Below, one piece after another: positions 1 to 9,037 of a stretch of 64,000 bases of DNA. The notes under the pieces were generated by a model, which was not told where the DNA came from, made no database searches, and saw nothing but the letters and a program-made list of their open reading frames with translations. The number at the start of each line of letters is the position of its first letter. The first letter of the stretch is position 1. The stretch is from Oceanicella sp. SM1341 (GTDB lineage: Bacteria > Pseudomonadota > Alphaproteobacteria > Rhodobacterales > Rhodobacteraceae). The position numbers and the translations under genes are program-made. Where the stretch lies: the NCBI RefSeq assembly GCF_003448965.1, contig NZ_QRGC01000008.1, positions 1 through 64,000 on the forward strand, read 5' to 3'.

Positions 1-203
1 CGGCCGGTCCCCGCGCCGGAACGCGGCCGGTCTCCGGGCCCGGCCCCGCCTCGCCCTGTTTCGCCCTGCGCGCGGCCGGGCGAAGCGGCCGCCGGCGGCG
101 CGCAGGGCCGGGATGCGGCCGTGCGCCGGGGCGGGCGACCGGGCGGCATGCAAGCGTGCCGGGATTGCGCACGCGCCCCCCGGGCCTCCCGCGCCCGTGC
201 CGT

Positions 204-1799
204 TCAGATGCCGGCCTCGTCGAGGAAGCGGTCGATCGCCGCCACGCAGACGCTCCAGGCCGGTTCGTGCTCCACCAGGACATGGTTGGGGCTGTCGAGC
301 TCGACGAAGCGTGCGCCCGGGATGGTCGCGGCGATGTCGCGGCCCATCTGCACCGGGATGCGCTGGTCGTCGCGCGAGTGCAGCACCAGCGTGGGCGCGC
401 GCACCGATGCGAGGCGGTCACGCACGTCGATATGGCCGAAGGCGTCCTGGAAGCGGGCGGCGTTGCGCGGCGAGGTGGTCTGGCGCTGGAAGGCGTCGAA
501 CCACTCGAGGTCGGCCTCGCGCGCGCCGGGCATGAAGGTGCGCGAGAAGATGTGCCGGTAGGCGGGGTTGTCGGTGCCCCAGCCGAGCTCGGTGAGGGTG
601 AGCACCGCCTCGCGCCTCGCCTGTTCCTCGGGCGTGGCGAGATGGCGCCAGCCCGCGGCATAGCCGCCGATGAGGATCAGGCCGGACACGCGCTCGGGGT
701 GGCGCACCGCGTATTCGATCGACACCGCGCAGCCCTGCGAGATGCCCAGCAGCGGGAAGCGCTCCAGCCCCAGCCGGTCGGCCACTGCCTCGAGATCCTC
801 CACGAAGGCGTCGAAGCCCAGGTCCTCCACCTCCCAGTCCGACAGGCCGCAGCCGCGCTCGTCGTAGCGGATGAAGGTGCGGCTGCGGGCGATCTCGGCG
901 AAGCTGCGCCCCCAGATCGGGCTGTTCCAGTCGAACTCGAGATGGGTGAGCCAGTTGGCCGCCTTCAGCAGCGGCGGGCCCTCGCCCAGCGTGGCATAGG
1001 CGATCTGCGTGCCGTCGCGCACCCGGCAGAAGCCGATGCGCTGCGCGCGCAGCGCCACCGCCCGGCGGCGGGCCGGGGCCGGCCCGGGATCGTCCGCCGC
1101 CGGCGCGAGGGGCGGCCGGGCGGGCGCGGGTGCCAGGCCGGTGCGCCCGTCCCCGCCCGGGCAGGCCGGATCTTCGGGCAGGGGCGCGTCGGGATCGGCC
1201 TGCTGCCACAGCCGGGTCCACTTGCGGGCCTGCATGGGCGGGGTGGCGGGGTGGGTGGCCAGGCGGCGCAGCACCTCGGCATGGGCCATGCGCGCATCCT
1301 CGCGCTCCGAGACCAGCCAGGCCTCGAAGGCCTCGCCCCCGGCGCCGTCCAGCCCGTCGAGCAGCACCTGCCCGAGGGCGCGGGCCATGTGCTCGAGTTC
1401 CTCCGGCCCCGGCGGGGCGGAGGCGTCGCGCAGCCTCGCGTGGAGGGCGGTGAGATCGGTCTGCGCCCCGGCGGGGTCGAAGCACACCCGCTCGCGGTCG
1501 GCCAGGATGCGCGGCTGCCCCGGCGTGTCGACCACCTTGCGCAGCTTGGTGAGCGCCCATCTGAGCGCCGCCTTGGGGTCGTCCGGCAGGTCCCAGAACA
1601 CCTCGCAGAGCCGCTCGCGCCGGTGCGGCCGCCCGGTGGCCACCAGAAAGGCCAGCAGCGCGCGCGCCTTGCGCGAGGCCGGCAGCGGCATCTCCGCCCC
1701 GTGCTGCCGCACGCGAAGCTCGCCCAGCAGCGAGATCTCGAGGTCTGACGGCAAGGGGCGGCTCCGGGGTGCGAAAATACAACGCCCAGTCTGCGTCAT
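204..1799 (-). CDS. SARP/BTAD-type DNA-binding domain fused to alpha/beta hydrolase
   Basis: 531 residues. Roughly residues 18-90 form an OmpR/SARP-like winged helix (LLGELRV, RRERLCEVFW, ALRWALTKLRK), followed to about 230 by a BTAD-like helical region. A Pro/Ala-rich hinge (about 230-260) leads into an alpha/beta hydrolase with nucleophile elbow GISQG, acid loop HSRDDQRIP and catalytic His in SPNHVLVEHE. I infer a transcription factor that senses or hydrolyses a small ligand through the hydrolase domain. Start: two ATGs lie two codons apart (1805 and 1799), neither with a strong SD; I took the inner one. It is divergent from the P450 gene at 1903 with direct repeats between them, so it probably regulates that gene and itself. 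The substrate is unknown. Confidence 0.8.
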   Translation of the reverse strand: MTQTGRCIFAPRSRPLPSDLEISLLGELRVRQHGAEMPLPASRKARALLAFLVATGRPHRRERLCEVFWDLPDDPKAALRWALTKLRKVVDTPGQPRILADRERVCFDPAGAQTDLTALHARLRDASAPPGPEELEHMARALGQVLLDGLDGAGGEAFEAWLVSEREDARMAHAEVLRRLATHPATPPMQARKWTRLWQQADPDAPLPEDPACPGGDGRTGLAPAPARPPLAPAADDPGPAPARRRAVALRAQRIGFCRVRDGTQIAYATLGEGPPLLKAANWLTHLEFDWNSPIWGRSFAEIARSRTFIRYDERGCGLSDWEVEDLGFDAFVEDLEAVADRLGLERFPLLGISQGCAVSIEYAVRHPERVSGLILIGGYAAGWRHLATPEEQARREAVLTLTELGWGTDNPAYRHIFSRTFMPGAREADLEWFDAFQRQTTSPRNAARFQDAFGHIDVRDRLASVRAPTLVLHSRDDQRIPVQMGRDIAATIPGARFVELDSPNHVLVEHEPAWSVCVAAIDRFLDEAGI

Positions 1800-1810
1800 T
1801 ACCATGGTGA

Positions 1811-1834
1811 GCACAACGCCCGGCACAACGCCGG
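1811..1834. promoter_or_regulatory. Tandem 12-bp direct repeat, candidate SARP-type operator
   Basis: GCACAACGCC occurs twice, 12 bp start to start (ACAACGCC at 1813-1820 and 1825-1832), with a third ACAACGCC at 1779-1786 just inside the regulator gene. It sits in the short divergent region between the BTAD-hydrolase and P450 genes. SARP regulators are known to bind short direct repeats spaced about one helical turn apart, which makes this a plausible autoregulatory site. Function is inferred. Confidence 0.4.
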
Positions 1835-1902
1835 CCCTCCAGCCCTGCGCCTGCACCAGGGCCCGCCCTGCCTCACAGCACCGCCGACCGGAGAGACCGA
1901 CC

Positions 1903-3114
1903 TTGACCCATGAGACACTCGCGCCCGCCCCCCTCCTCGTGGACCCCGGATCGCTGGTGGAGGACGCGCATGCCACGCTCGGCGCGCTGCGCGCCGGGCA
2001 TGCGCTGATCCGGCTGGGCGAGGCGCAGTACATGGCCCTGCGGGCCGAGCACGTGCTGCCCCTGCTCACCGACCCCCGCACGGCCCAGATCGACGGCGAG
2101 GCGTACCTGCGCCTCACCCGGGTGCCGGAGGGGGCGGTGGCGCGCTTCCTCGCGGACTTCCTGCTGTTCCGCGAGGGCGCCGCGCACCGGGCGCGCCGCG
2201 GCCTCTTCGCGCGCGGCTTCGCCCATTCGGCGATGCGCGCCGCGCGGCCGCGCATCCGCGCCCGGGCGGAGGCCATCGTCGCCGGGCTGCCCCGGGGCGA
2301 GAGCTTCGACTTCATCGCGCAGGTGTCCGGGCGGCTGCCGGCGGAGATGATCGCCGACATCCTCGGCCTGCCGGAGAGCGAGGTGCCCTATTTCGCCGCC
2401 CGCGCGCGGGAGATGGCGCGGGCCGTCTCGCCGCTCTACCCGCTGGGGCGCCACGCCCGGATCGAGGAAGCCGTGGCGGACATGTTCCACTACATCGAGC
2501 ACAAGCTGAGCGCCCGCCTCGCCGCCCCGCGCGAGGACATGCTGAGCGCCGCGGCGACCGAGTGGCAGGCGCGCGGCGAGATCTCCTTCGCGAGCCTGGT
2601 GCACCAGGTGATGGGGCTCGTGGTGGGCGGGGTGGACACCACGCGGGCGGGGTTCGCGATGCTCGTGGCGCTGTTGCTGGCGCGCCCGGACGACTGGGCG
2701 GCGCTGCGGGCCGCGCCGGAGCTGATCCCCGGCGCGGTTTCCGAGGGCCTGCGCTACGACCCGCCGGTGGGCTCCGTGGCGCGGGTCACCACCGCGGAGC
2801 TGGAGGTGGGCGGCCACCGTCTGCCGGCCGGGGTGGTGCTGCGGGTGAGCACGCTCTCGGCCCTGCGCGACCCCGCGCTCTTCGCCGAGCCCGAGCGCTT
2901 CGACATCCGCCGCCCCGACCATGCGCGGCTGCACCCGGTCTTCGGCACCGGCCCGCACCGCTGCATCGGCGAAATGCTGGCGCGCATCGAGATGGAGGAG
3001 AGCCTGGCGGCACTGCTCGAAGGCGCGCCGGGGATGGTGACGGAGACCGCGCCGCGGATGCGCGGCTTCGGCGGCATCCGCGAGATCACGCCGATGACCG
3101 TGCGCATCCGCTGA
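1903..3114 (+). CDS. Cytochrome P450
   Basis: 403 residues, normal for a soluble bacterial P450. The haem-ligand loop FGTGPHRCIGE places the proximal Cys at about residue 354. The I-helix oxygen-activation motif is GGVDTT and the K-helix ExxR is EGLR in SEGLRYDPP. No membrane anchor or signal is visible, so it should be cytoplasmic and depend on separate ferredoxin and reductase, neither of which is in this window. Start: TTG at 1903 preceded by GGAGAG eight bases upstream; the open frame continues further upstream but that part has no P450 similarity. Divergent from the BTAD-hydrolase regulator and convergent with the HTTM gene. Substrate cannot be read from sequence. Confidence 0.88.
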   Translation: MTHETLAPAPLLVDPGSLVEDAHATLGALRAGHALIRLGEAQYMALRAEHVLPLLTDPRTAQIDGEAYLRLTRVPEGAVARFLADFLLFREGAAHRARRGLFARGFAHSAMRAARPRIRARAEAIVAGLPRGESFDFIAQVSGRLPAEMIADILGLPESEVPYFAARAREMARAVSPLYPLGRHARIEEAVADMFHYIEHKLSARLAAPREDMLSAAATEWQARGEISFASLVHQVMGLVVGGVDTTRAGFAMLVALLLARPDDWAALRAAPELIPGAVSEGLRYDPPVGSVARVTTAELEVGGHRLPAGVVLRVSTLSALRDPALFAEPERFDIRRPDHARLHPVFGTGPHRCIGEMLARIEMEESLAALLEGAPGMVTETAPRMRGFGGIREITPMTVRIR

Positions 3115-3124
3115 CCCCGCGCGC

Positions 3125-3808
3125 TCAGCCGAACAGCCGCGCCTGGAACCAGAACAGCGCCGGCCAGGCCGCGAGCCAGATCCAGAAGAAGCGGTTGAGC
3201 CCGAACAGGCAGGCGTTCGCGAGGTGGAAGGACGCGGCCAGCGCCAGCCCGATCGCGAGCGCCACGGGGTGGAGCAGGGACAGCGGGAAGCCGACCTCGA
3301 ACAGCATCACCCCCCAGGACATGGCGAAGAGCAGGCGCGGACGGCCCGCCCAGCCGCGCAGGCTCTCCGACACCGGGTAGGCCGAGAAGCGGAACACCTC
3401 CACCAGCGCCCGGCCGCGCCGCCAGTCCGGGTTCGCCAGCTTCACCTGGCCCGAGACCACGTAGGAGAGGGTGAGCTGCACCGCGAGATAGGCGAGCGCG
3501 GTCTCGGCCAGCGCGGTGCCGGCGCCGAGATGCGCGAGGTCGAGGCAGCACAGGATGAGCAGGCTCATCCGGTCGCTGCCGCCGTTGTAGGGGCCCTGGA
3601 ACCGGTGCAGGGCGCAGAGCGCCACCACGGTGAGCCCGGCCAGCGCCCAGCCGGTGGCCACCCCCGCCAGCAGCGGCAGGCAGAGCAGCCCGCGCAGGGC
3701 GAAGAGCCGCCGCTCGTCGCGATAGCCCGCCAGGTGCTCGGCGCTCTGCTGCAGGAAGCACAGCGCCATCATCACCTCGGTGAGGCGCAGGGCGGTCTCG
3801 AAGCTCAT
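3125..3808 (-). CDS. HTTM-domain integral membrane protein
   Basis: 227 residues with about six hydrophobic helices. The FQGPYNGGSDRM motif followed by a hydrophobic segment, together with the YVVSGQVKLANPDWRRG stretch, is typical of the HTTM family, distantly related to vitamin K-dependent gamma-carboxylase. The bacterial members have no settled biochemical function. It is the second gene of a two-gene unit: its ATG overlaps the stop of the preceding gene by four bases (ATGA), implying translational coupling. Convergent with the P450 gene, 10 bp away stop to stop. No HTTM catalytic claim is made. Confidence 0.7.
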   Translation of the reverse strand: MSFETALRLTEVMMALCFLQQSAEHLAGYRDERRLFALRGLLCLPLLAGVATGWALAGLTVVALCALHRFQGPYNGGSDRMSLLILCCLDLAHLGAGTALAETALAYLAVQLTLSYVVSGQVKLANPDWRRGRALVEVFRFSAYPVSESLRGWAGRPRLLFAMSWGVMLFEVGFPLSLLHPVALAIGLALAASFHLANACLFGLNRFFWIWLAAWPALFWFQARLFG

Positions 3809-4272
3809 CGCCGCGGCCGGGGGGCAAAGGGCCGGGGGTCGAGAGGCCGGGGTTCAAGCGGCAGGGGCCCGGACACATGGATCACGTGGCGCCGCAGCCG
3901 CCCGCCCCGGTGTTCGACGAAGACCAGCCGGAAGCGCAGCAGCCCCTCCGTGACGCCCTCCCCCTCCGCCAGCCCGCGCGCCAGCCGCTTGCGGATCTCC
4001 TCGGTGCTGTGCGCCGTGGGGCGCTCGGCCATGCGCTCGGCGCAGCTCACGAGGAAGAGCGTCTCGTTCCAGCCGGGGTTCCAGAACAGCCGGCCCAGCA
4101 TGGCGAGGGGCCGGAGCCGGGCCGGGCGCGGCCGCGCCTCGGTCCAGCGCGCCGGCATCTCCGCCGGGCCGGAGACCAGTGCATACTCGATGCGCGGCGA
4201 AGGGGCCACCTCGCGGAAGAAGCGCCAGGAAGGCATCAGGGCGGGCGCCAGCAGCCCGAGCACGTGCAGCAT
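3805..4272 (-). CDS. Conserved protein of unknown function upstream of HTTM gene
   Basis: 155 residues; I do not recognise a named domain. The N-terminus has a short hydrophobic stretch (MLHVLGLLAPALMPSW) that could be a membrane anchor or re-entrant helix. It is followed by basic, aromatic-rich sequence (RIEYALVSGP, LFWNPGWNETLFLVSCAERM) that looks like a compact domain, and a Pro/Arg-rich tail. Start chosen at the ATG at 4272; no better start was seen in the upstream open frame, which is shadow sequence. It overlaps the HTTM gene by four bases, so the two probably work together. I suspect an HTTM-partner family but cannot name it. Confidence 0.6.
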   Translation of the reverse strand: MLHVLGLLAPALMPSWRFFREVAPSPRIEYALVSGPAEMPARWTEARPRPARLRPLAMLGRLFWNPGWNETLFLVSCAERMAERPTAHSTEEIRKRLARGLAEGEGVTEGLLRFRLVFVEHRGGRLRRHVIHVSGPLPLEPRPLDPRPFAPRPRR

Positions 4273-4479
4273 CGCGTCGACTCCATGCCCTGCCCCCCGG
4301 TACAGGATACCGATCGAGGTTACCGAAACGTGTGCGGCTCCCGCCGCGAAGCCTCCGCCGGGCAGGGGCGCGGGCGCCCCGGATGTCCGCGCGCCGGTGG
4401 GCTCCCCCGCCGATGGCGAGGAAGGCCGCCCCCCCTCCCGGTGTCCGGGTACCCCCGGCCGGGCAGGACGGGCCGCGCC

Positions 4480-4560
4480 CGGCCCCGGGGGCGCGCGACG
4501 CCGCCCGTGGTCGGCGGTTTCCGGCCCCGGGGGCGCCCCACCGCCCGTTGTCGGCGGTTT
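4480..4560. repeat. Two-copy tandem repeat, about 40 bp unit
   Basis: CCGCCCGTGGTCGGCGGTTT at 4501-4520 recurs as CCGCCCGTTGTCGGCGGTTT at 4541-4560, exactly 40 bp apart, and the GC-rich sequence before each copy is also similar. A related single copy lies downstream of the other GH9 gene (opposite strand, near 15140-15175). The rest of 4273-4480 shows no gene or clear signal. Confidence 0.6.
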
Positions 4561-4777
4561 GGCGTGAAAGCCCCGGGCGCGGGCCGGGCGGCGCGCGGCA
4601 TCGCCATCGCGCTCTCCCGGGGGGAGGGTCGGGCCCGGCCCGGGCCGGGCGCCCGGGCGAAAGGGGGAGGGTCGGGCCCTCGGCGCCACCGCAGCTGCCC
4701 CCCGGTCCGTGCGCCGCGCGGATGGACGGCGGTACGGCCGCATGGCGGCCCCGGTCCACGGGCGTCGCGGCCATGGC
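4541..4777 (+). repeat. Conserved 3' flank of GH9 gene, copy 1 (inverted copy near 14936-15160)
   Basis: This non-coding stretch downstream of the first GH9 gene matches the reverse complement of the stretch downstream of the second. Shared landmarks in order are CGGTTT..CGTGAAAGCCCCG, CGGCATCGCCATCGCG, CTCCCGGGGGGAGGGTCGGG and GTGCGCCGCGCGGATGGACGG. The match then runs into the 3' ends of the two coding sequences, so gene and flank were duplicated together. CTCCCGGGGGGAG could fold as a small hairpin. Confidence 0.7.
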
Positions 4778-7510
4778 TCAGATCAGGTCGAGATCCACGA
4801 GCAGGCCGGCCAGCGCGCCGGAGAAGCCGGCGTTGTAGTCGGTCGCCACCTCGTTGGCGATGTAATCGGTGCGCGTGTCGGTGTAGCGGCCATTCGCGTC
4901 CGGCCCGCCGACCAGCGCCCCGGTGAGCCGGTGGGCATTGGGCGCGGGGTCGTCGATGTCGGTGGTGCCGGAGGCGCCGCGGTGATGGGGGTTGCGCGGG
5001 TAGTCCTCGCCGAAGCCCACCAGGTAGCTCTGCCCGCCGGGATTGTCGCCGAGCATGTAGTCGAGCTGGTCGGCGGCGAAATCCACCACCGCGGCCACCC
5101 GGCCGGCCTCGCCGCCCCGCGCCTCGGTGATCCCGGCATATTGCAGGGCGAGGAAGGCGGTGTTGGCCGCGTAGCGGTTGGGGCCCCATTGCTCCAGCCA
5201 GGCGAGGCCCTCGTTGGTGCCGGTTCCCGGCGTGCGGGACACTCCGTCCATCCAGTGGTCGATGTGCCGGCCGAGATCCTCGTGGTAGCGCGCGGCGCCG
5301 GTCTGCCCGGCGAGCAGCGCCGCGGTGCCCATCGACTTGTCGTCCCAGGACAGCGCCCAGTCGGTGCCCGAGGGGCTGTACCAGTCACGGGCCCTGGCGA
5401 GGTACTGCGCCTCGCCGGTGGCCTCGTGCAGCCAGGCCGCGCTCCAGGCCAGCTCGTCGCGGTAGCCGCTCCAGGAATTGTAATAGGCGGCCGCGGGCAC
5501 GGCATCGGTGTAGGTGCCCTGGTAGGCCTCGGAGAAGGCGAACAGCTTCCGCGCCGCGGCCAGCAGCTCGTCGGCATGGGCGGCGCGCCCCGCCTCGCGG
5601 AACACGATCGAACTCGCGGCGAGCGCCGCGGCGGTCTCGGCCGTCACCTCGGTGCCGGGGGTCTGCGCCGTCACCGCGTAGGCGGGCCGGGCCATGGTCA
5701 TGTCCTCGGGTGCGCCCCAGTACGCGTGGTCGGCCCCGCCATCGCCCACCTGGGCCCAGAACACGTCGTCGGAGAGGCGGGCGGTGCCCTTGTCGTCGTA
5801 GGCGCGCAGGAAATAGTCGGTGACCCACTCGAGATGGGCAAGCACGTCGTGCCAGGCGCCGGCGGCACGGTAGCCTTCGGTGAAATCCGCCGCCCCCCAG
5901 GCCAGCAGCGTGGCGGAGGAGGCCATGGGCAGGCCGAACTTCACATGGTCGCCCGCGTCGTACCAGCCGCCCGTGAGGTCGCGGCCCGCGTCGGCGCCGT
6001 CCGACAGCGCGCTGTCGCCGCGCCAGGCGAGGGGGAAACCCCCGGGCAGGTCGCCGGAGTACTGGGCGTAGTAGAACTTCATCGAGAGCGAGAGCGCCTG
6101 CGCGTAATCCTCCGCCTCGAACGGCGAGGCGTCGCGGGGCGGGCGGCCGGTGTCGGGGCCGGGGTCCGGATGCGGGTTCGGGCCCGGGCCGGAGGCGCCG
6201 GGAACGTGGATGTCGAAATACGGCCGGGCCGGGGCCGTGCCGCGGGCCACGAAACCCAGCGTCACGCTCTCCCCCGCGTCGAGCGCCTGCGCCCAGTCCC
6301 GGCCGACGAGGGTCTGCGCGCCGTCGGCCTCGGTGCGCGCCACCGCGCCCCAGGCCGTGTCGATGACGAAATCGGGGTCCTCGAAGGTGACGCGCCAGGC
6401 CTCGAGCCGCGCGCCGGTGTCGTTGGTGACGGTGATCTCGCCGCCGAAGCCGCCCTGCCAGCGCGTGGTGACCGCGAGCGCCACCTCGGGCAGGGGCGGC
6501 GCGGGGGGCGGCCGGTCGGCGTCGGTGAGGGTGAGCACGGCCTCCGGCCCGACGATGGCCGCCCCCCTGGCGGAGGAGAGGCGCAGGTGCACGGTCTCGT
6601 CCGGCTCGGGACGGGCATCGTCGCGCAGCGTGAGCCCGATGACCGCCTGGCGCTGGCCGGGGGCGAAGCTCAGCGTGCCGCGCAACGGGCCTGCGAGGTC
6701 GGTCGCCGGGGTGGCGGTGCCGCCGGGCACCACGGCCCAGTCCACCGTCACGGGGCCCGCGGCGGGCTCGCTGAGCAGCACGCGCATGCGGGCGAGCCCG
6801 TCCTCCTCCGCGGCGCGGGCGGGGGCGAGGCGCAGGCCCGGCACGTCGTCGTCGACTATGGTGAGCGCACCGAGCCCGCGCCCGATCTCGGCTCCGCTGG
6901 CGGAGGTGAGCCGCACCCAGGCCCGCTCGGTGCCCTCGCGCTCCGCATCGTCGATCACCCGCAGCGGCAGCGCGGCGGTGGTCTGCCCGGCGGGGATGAC
7001 GACGCTGCGCGGCCCCGCGGCCGCCCGGTCCTGCGCGCCCGCCGTGCCGCCGGCGAACTCCCAGAGCACGGTCACGTCGTCGGGGGCGGCGTGGGACAGG
7101 CGCAGGCCGAGCGCGCCGGGGCCCTCGCCCTCGGTCACGCTGCCGTCGACCAGGCTCACGACCGGCAGGTCCGGCGCAACACCCACCGCGACGCCGTTCA
7201 CCCCGATCACGCCGAACTCCTGCCGCGGGCCCTCGGCCTGGAAGCCGAAAGCGGCCGTCTCCGACCGGCGCAGCGTGCCGTTCCAGCCCTCGTCCGCCAG
7301 GGTGTAGAGGCCGCCGCTGCGCGACACGATGCGCGCGCCCCAGATGCTGGTGATCTCCGCCTCCATCGCCAGCACGATGGTCCAGTGGTCGAGGCCGCGC
7401 AGCGCCTCGAGCCGGCCGTGCGCCACGAGGCCGGAGGCCCAGGTCTCCACCCTGTCGAAATGCACGGCGCCGGGGGCGGAGGGCCCGCCGGAAAAGGAAA
7501 TCTCGGCCAA
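4778..7510 (-). CDS. GH9 endoglucanase-like protein, CBM2-like + Calx-beta x2 + CBM2-like + GH9
   Basis: 910 residues. About 15-100: CBM2-like beta-sandwich (VETWASG, GWNGTL). About 105-310: two Calx-beta repeats ending in VDDD/DADR. About 320-420: a second CBM2-like module. A Pro/Gly linker follows, then GH9 from about 455. Catalytic signatures are GGWYDAGDHVKFG (paired Asp), NPHHRGASGT and NEVATDYNAGF with acid Glu887. It should cleave beta-1,4-glucans. No signal peptide and no cysteine are visible, so Sec export is unlikely; a type I route is possible. Start: no usable ATG. TTG at 7510 has AGAGGC upstream and aligns with the paralog's start; another TTG lies at 7588. The paralog at 12581 lacks the second CBM2-like module. 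Confidence 0.85.
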   Translation of the reverse strand: MAEISFSGGPSAPGAVHFDRVETWASGLVAHGRLEALRGLDHWTIVLAMEAEITSIWGARIVSRSGGLYTLADEGWNGTLRRSETAAFGFQAEGPRQEFGVIGVNGVAVGVAPDLPVVSLVDGSVTEGEGPGALGLRLSHAAPDDVTVLWEFAGGTAGAQDRAAAGPRSVVIPAGQTTAALPLRVIDDAEREGTERAWVRLTSASGAEIGRGLGALTIVDDDVPGLRLAPARAAEEDGLARMRVLLSEPAAGPVTVDWAVVPGGTATPATDLAGPLRGTLSFAPGQRQAVIGLTLRDDARPEPDETVHLRLSSARGAAIVGPEAVLTLTDADRPPPAPPLPEVALAVTTRWQGGFGGEITVTNDTGARLEAWRVTFEDPDFVIDTAWGAVARTEADGAQTLVGRDWAQALDAGESVTLGFVARGTAPARPYFDIHVPGASGPGPNPHPDPGPDTGRPPRDASPFEAEDYAQALSLSMKFYYAQYSGDLPGGFPLAWRGDSALSDGADAGRDLTGGWYDAGDHVKFGLPMASSATLLAWGAADFTEGYRAAGAWHDVLAHLEWVTDYFLRAYDDKGTARLSDDVFWAQVGDGGADHAYWGAPEDMTMARPAYAVTAQTPGTEVTAETAAALAASSIVFREAGRAAHADELLAAARKLFAFSEAYQGTYTDAVPAAAYYNSWSGYRDELAWSAAWLHEATGEAQYLARARDWYSPSGTDWALSWDDKSMGTAALLAGQTGAARYHEDLGRHIDHWMDGVSRTPGTGTNEGLAWLEQWGPNRYAANTAFLALQYAGITEARGGEAGRVAAVVDFAADQLDYMLGDNPGGQSYLVGFGEDYPRNPHHRGASGTTDIDDPAPNAHRLTGALVGGPDANGRYTDTRTDYIANEVATDYNAGFSGALAGLLVDLDLI

Positions 7511-8512
7511 TGCGACTGCCTCTTTGCTGTCCTGCCGGTCGAAATTCCCGGCCGGAGCCGCGCCGGAAAAGCCGCGCGGCCCGGGCAAGACCCTACGGCA
7601 GGCGGGGGGCGCCTGTCAGCCGGGGCGCGGGCCCGCGGTGGTGGGACGGGCAGGACCGCGCCGGAAGCGTTGCCAGGCAATTGAGACAAATTTTATTAAA
7701 GTTTCCCGAGAACTTGAGTGAAAGGCCGACGGTCGGCCCGCCCGCCCGCAACCGGTGCTGCGCGCCCTGCATGCGCCGGTATGTCACGCACCTGAGCCGC
7801 GATCTCTGTTGCAGTGCACAACCAGTGCGGGACGGCCGCCGCCCCGGGCCCCTCCGCGGCAGCCCGGCGCGGCGGGGGGCGGAATCGGTGTCCCGCGGGG
7901 GAGCGCCGCCGGGTTTCCGGCGGCATGGCTCGCGCTGCGGGCTGCCCGGCAGGCCGATCGCCCCGGCGGCGGTGAATTGTCGCGCCATCGCAGGGCATTG
8001 CGGCGCCGCGCCCCGGGGCCGCCGTGCCGCTCCGGGCGGGTCTGTTCGGAATTTTCCGTAATTGAGACTGTGGGATACACATGGAGGTATGACGACTCGG
8101 CAGCGCGTGCTTCTTGCGCCTGCGTCCTCCGGATCCGCCGGCTCAGGGCCCGTGGACCCTCCCAGAGCGTGCGACAAAACAGCGCATTTATAGCCGCGAG
8201 CAAGGCTCCACGACGGCGCATTGCTTGCGCTGGCGCAACCAGTGTTCCGGCGCGCGCAAACCCAACATGCATTGCCGAATCCCTCTCCGGCGGGGCAGCG
8301 CGCGGGGCGCGACGCGGCGGTGCGGCGCGGGTCTCCGGGCCATGTCGCGGTGCGGCATCCATGCAAGCCAGCGGCTGGCCAATGCCCGGATAACGCCGAT
8401 ATGCAGCGACATGCAGGGGCGGTCGCGCTTCTGCTCCATGCTCCCCAAGACCTCCTCCGCAAGCCGGCCGACCCGGCTTCGCGGCTCGCGGAGGCTCACC
8501 AGGTACGTATCG
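7511..8512. other. Long non-coding divergent region between GH9 gene and dehydrogenase operon
   Basis: No convincing gene. AT-rich block 7680-7712 (AATTGAGACAAATTTTATTA) stands out and is the likely promoter/leader of the GH9 gene. GCAGTGCACAA at 7811-7821 recurs upstream of the second GH9 gene at 12347-12357. CGGAATTTTCCG at 8047-8058 is an inverted repeat (CGGAA/TTCCG) next to a short AT-rich patch and may belong to the dehydrogenase promoter. The remainder is GC-rich with only shadow open frames. Confidence 0.45.
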
Positions 8513-9004
8513 ATGAACGATATCCCAGTGGAATTCAGCCCGCACAGGCGCCGCCTGATGCAAGGGCTCGCCGCGCTGGCCGGCAGCGCCCTGCTGCCCT
8601 TCGGCGCCTTCCCCGCCGCCGCGTCTGGCGACACCGACCTCGCCGCCGTCTCGCGCCGCCTCACCGGGCGGGACGACCTCAACCCCGCCTACCTCGCCGC
8701 CCTCGACAATGCCTTCCGGGGCATCGACGCGGGCTTCGCGGACCGTCTCGCCGGGCTGCGCGCGGTTCTCGACACCGCGGATGACGCCGCCCTGCGCGCC
8801 CGCCTCGCCGACGCCGAGGACGAGGCCGCGGCGCTGGCCCGCGACATCCTCACCGGCTGGTACCTCGGCGTGGCCGGCAGCGGCGACGACGCGGTCTGCG
8901 TGGCCTACGCGGACGCGCTGTCCCACGCGGTGGTGGCCGACGTTCTGCGCCCGCGCAGCTACGCCTACGGCGCCTACGGCTCGTGGAGCGCGAAGCCGCT
9001 CTGA
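8513..9004 (+). CDS. Membrane-bound sugar/polyol dehydrogenase small subunit, Tat-exported
   Basis: 163 residues. The N-terminus has a twin-arginine signal (HRRRLMQGLAALAGSALLPFG) with cleavage near AAAS, so the protein goes to the periplasm folded, probably carrying the flavoprotein subunit along. The mature part is helical (LAAVSRRLTGR.., ARDILTGWYLG, YADALSHAVVADVL), typical of the small subunit of sorbitol/fructose/FAD-glucose dehydrogenases. The large FAD subunit starts 33 bp downstream and the cytochrome c subunit follows, giving the usual gamma-alpha-beta order. Start is the ATG at 8513, just before the twin-Arg motif. Confidence 0.82.
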   Translation: MNDIPVEFSPHRRRLMQGLAALAGSALLPFGAFPAAASGDTDLAAVSRRLTGRDDLNPAYLAALDNAFRGIDAGFADRLAGLRAVLDTADDAALRARLADAEDEAAALARDILTGWYLGVAGSGDDAVCVAYADALSHAVVADVLRPRSYAYGAYGSWSAKPL

Positions 9005-9037
9005 GCCCCTCCCCCCACGCAAGATCGGAGCCAAGCC

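Noticed and set aside
1009-1902. Upstream open extension of the P450 gene
   Set aside because: Lies antisense to the BTAD-hydrolase gene and has no P450-like sequence; SD and TTG at 1903 give a normal-length P450.
8114-8512. N-terminal extension of the dehydrogenase small subunit
   Set aside because: The twin-arginine signal needs to be near the N-terminus; ATG at 8513 places it correctly.
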